NCBI GenBank assembly: GCA_949316235.1
Contig: OX438748.1
Span: 34,528,836-34,592,835 of the forward strand
DNA length: 64,000 bases
DNA from: Oegoconia quadripuncta
Lineage: Eukaryota > Arthropoda > Insecta > Lepidoptera > Autostichidae
Reading direction: 5' to 3'
Part shown: positions 63,285 to 64,000 of the stretch, piece by piece
How positions within the stretch are numbered: position 1 is the first letter of the stretch
How the letters are laid out: every line of letters begins with the position of its first letter
The notes under the pieces: generated by a model
What the model was told of the DNA's origin: nothing
The model's input: only the letters and a program-made list of their open reading frames with translations
Databases searched by the model: none
Translations under genes and position numbers: made by a program

Positions 63285-63712
63285 TGTTGTTTTTTTTTTT
63301 TATATGAGAGGGCGGCAAACGAGCATGCGGGTCACCTGATGGAAAGCAATCACCGCCGCCCATGGACACCCGCAACACCAAAAGGGTCACAGATGCGTTG
63401 CCGGCCTTTGAGGAAGGTGTAGGCTCGTTTCTTGAAGGTTCCAATGTCGTACTCGTTCGGGAATACCGCTGCCGGAAGTCCGTTCCACAGGGTGGTCGTA
63501 CGTGGTAAGAAGTTTCTTGAGAAACGTACAGTGGTAGACTTCCACTCATCCAGGTGATGTGGATGGAAATTTAATTTTCGGCGAGAAGTGTATCGGTTAA
63601 ATTGAGCAGCGGGTATTAGCTCGAACAGTTCTTCAGAACACTCCCCATGAAATATACGATAGAGAATGTAGAGGGACGCGACGTCTTTTCGCTTGTTGTA
63701 CTTAATTTTTGT
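63285..63712 (-). mobile_element. LINE-1: RT C-terminus, open reading frame of ~120 codons
   Basis: In reverse the frame runs from about 63712 to a TGA at 63352-63350: [80 protein letters not shown] and [19 protein letters not shown]. It is the longest LINE-1 copy here. The 3' end CTCATATAAAAAAAAA is A-rich. Confidence 0.8.
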
Positions 63713-63789
63713 TTATATTTTCATTACTGTGAAATAAGGCTACATTTTGTAAGAATATTGTATTTTGTAAGAATATTGTAGAATTGTAG

Positions 63790-64000
63790 TGGTAGAGCCA
63801 CGCTGTAAGCTATTAGCTTGCAGCATGAATGGGCCGGCTCGACCGGGGAAGTACCACCCTCTCGCAGAAGACCGACGTCTGAGTAGTGGCATTTTGCCAC
63901 TGCGCTTCGTCCGGTGAGCGAGGGCGCCGGAGGCCCACCTTCCAGTCTCTCTCCAGAATGGTAGCGGTATTTAAAGAGTTAGTACCCCAGGATGGTACCA
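63790..64000 (+). mobile_element. LINE-1-related 3' region, cut by the window edge
   Basis: GAATGGGCCGGCTCGACCGG, CGTCCGGTGAGCGAGGGCGC and CCTTCCAGTCTCTCTCCAGA. The last 63 bp repeat the sequence at 1084 onwards almost exactly. Confidence 0.6.

Noticed and set aside
1..64000. CRISPR array, prokaryotic operons, integron or phage
   Set aside because: No regular spacer-repeat array, no Shine-Dalgarno-led gene series; the sequence is clearly eukaryotic.

Overview
This window is AT-rich insect nuclear DNA, almost certainly from a moth or butterfly. The evidence is the density of lepidopteran-style tRNA-derived SINEs (box A/B heads such as GTGGCTCAATG plus GGTTCGATCCC), many 5'-truncated LINE 3' ends coding reverse-transcriptase C-termini, long-TIR DNA transposons, microsatellites, and intron-bearing coding sequence with GT/AG junctions. 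I see no bacterial-type operons, CRISPR array or rRNA, and no standalone tRNA gene.

At the left (1.4-7.0 kb, minus strand) lies one host gene that single-frame ORF calling does not reveal. Seven exons join in consistent phase to give the S1A (trypsin/chymotrypsin-fold) part of a serine protease homolog. The catalytic His and Asp positions are replaced while a Ser remains, so it is probably a non-catalytic clip/cofactor-type protein. Its introns carry SINE and LINE debris. The N-terminus is not settled; a weak candidate first exon sits near 8.2 kb.

From 7 to 53 kb the sequence is a mosaic of nested mobile-element remnants. It includes four SINE families (called SINE-A to SINE-D here), several LINE families (LINE-1 to LINE-6 here, plus an RTE-like one), an 873-bp long-TIR element carrying the C-terminus of a mariner/IS630-like transposase, a two-copy MITE family, a PIF/Harbinger-like MITE with a TTA duplication, and a poly(A)-tailed retroposon family with a foldback derivative. 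A 206-codon reading frame at 40.8-41.4 kb carries the zinc-knuckle and RPD...D pattern of a restriction-like endonuclease; two decayed relatives lie at 16.2 and 21.5 kb. Local palindromes inside two SINEs look like template-switch products.

At 53.3-61.8 kb there is an apparently intact Ty3/gypsy-group endogenous retrovirus (errantivirus-like) on the minus strand. It has two 225-bp LTRs that read as identical, a 4-bp GTTC target duplication, a tRNA-Leu-type primer binding site, a polypurine tract, and complete gag, pol and env frames. Gag is linked to pol by a textbook -1 frameshift site: a TTTAAAC heptamer directly before the gag stop, then a perfect 8-bp stem. Env has a furin-like cleavage site, a fusion-peptide region and a C-terminal membrane anchor. 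The rest of the window (61.85-64 kb) is more LINE sequence.

Repeat family labels are mine, and all calls rest on reading the sequence without database searches.
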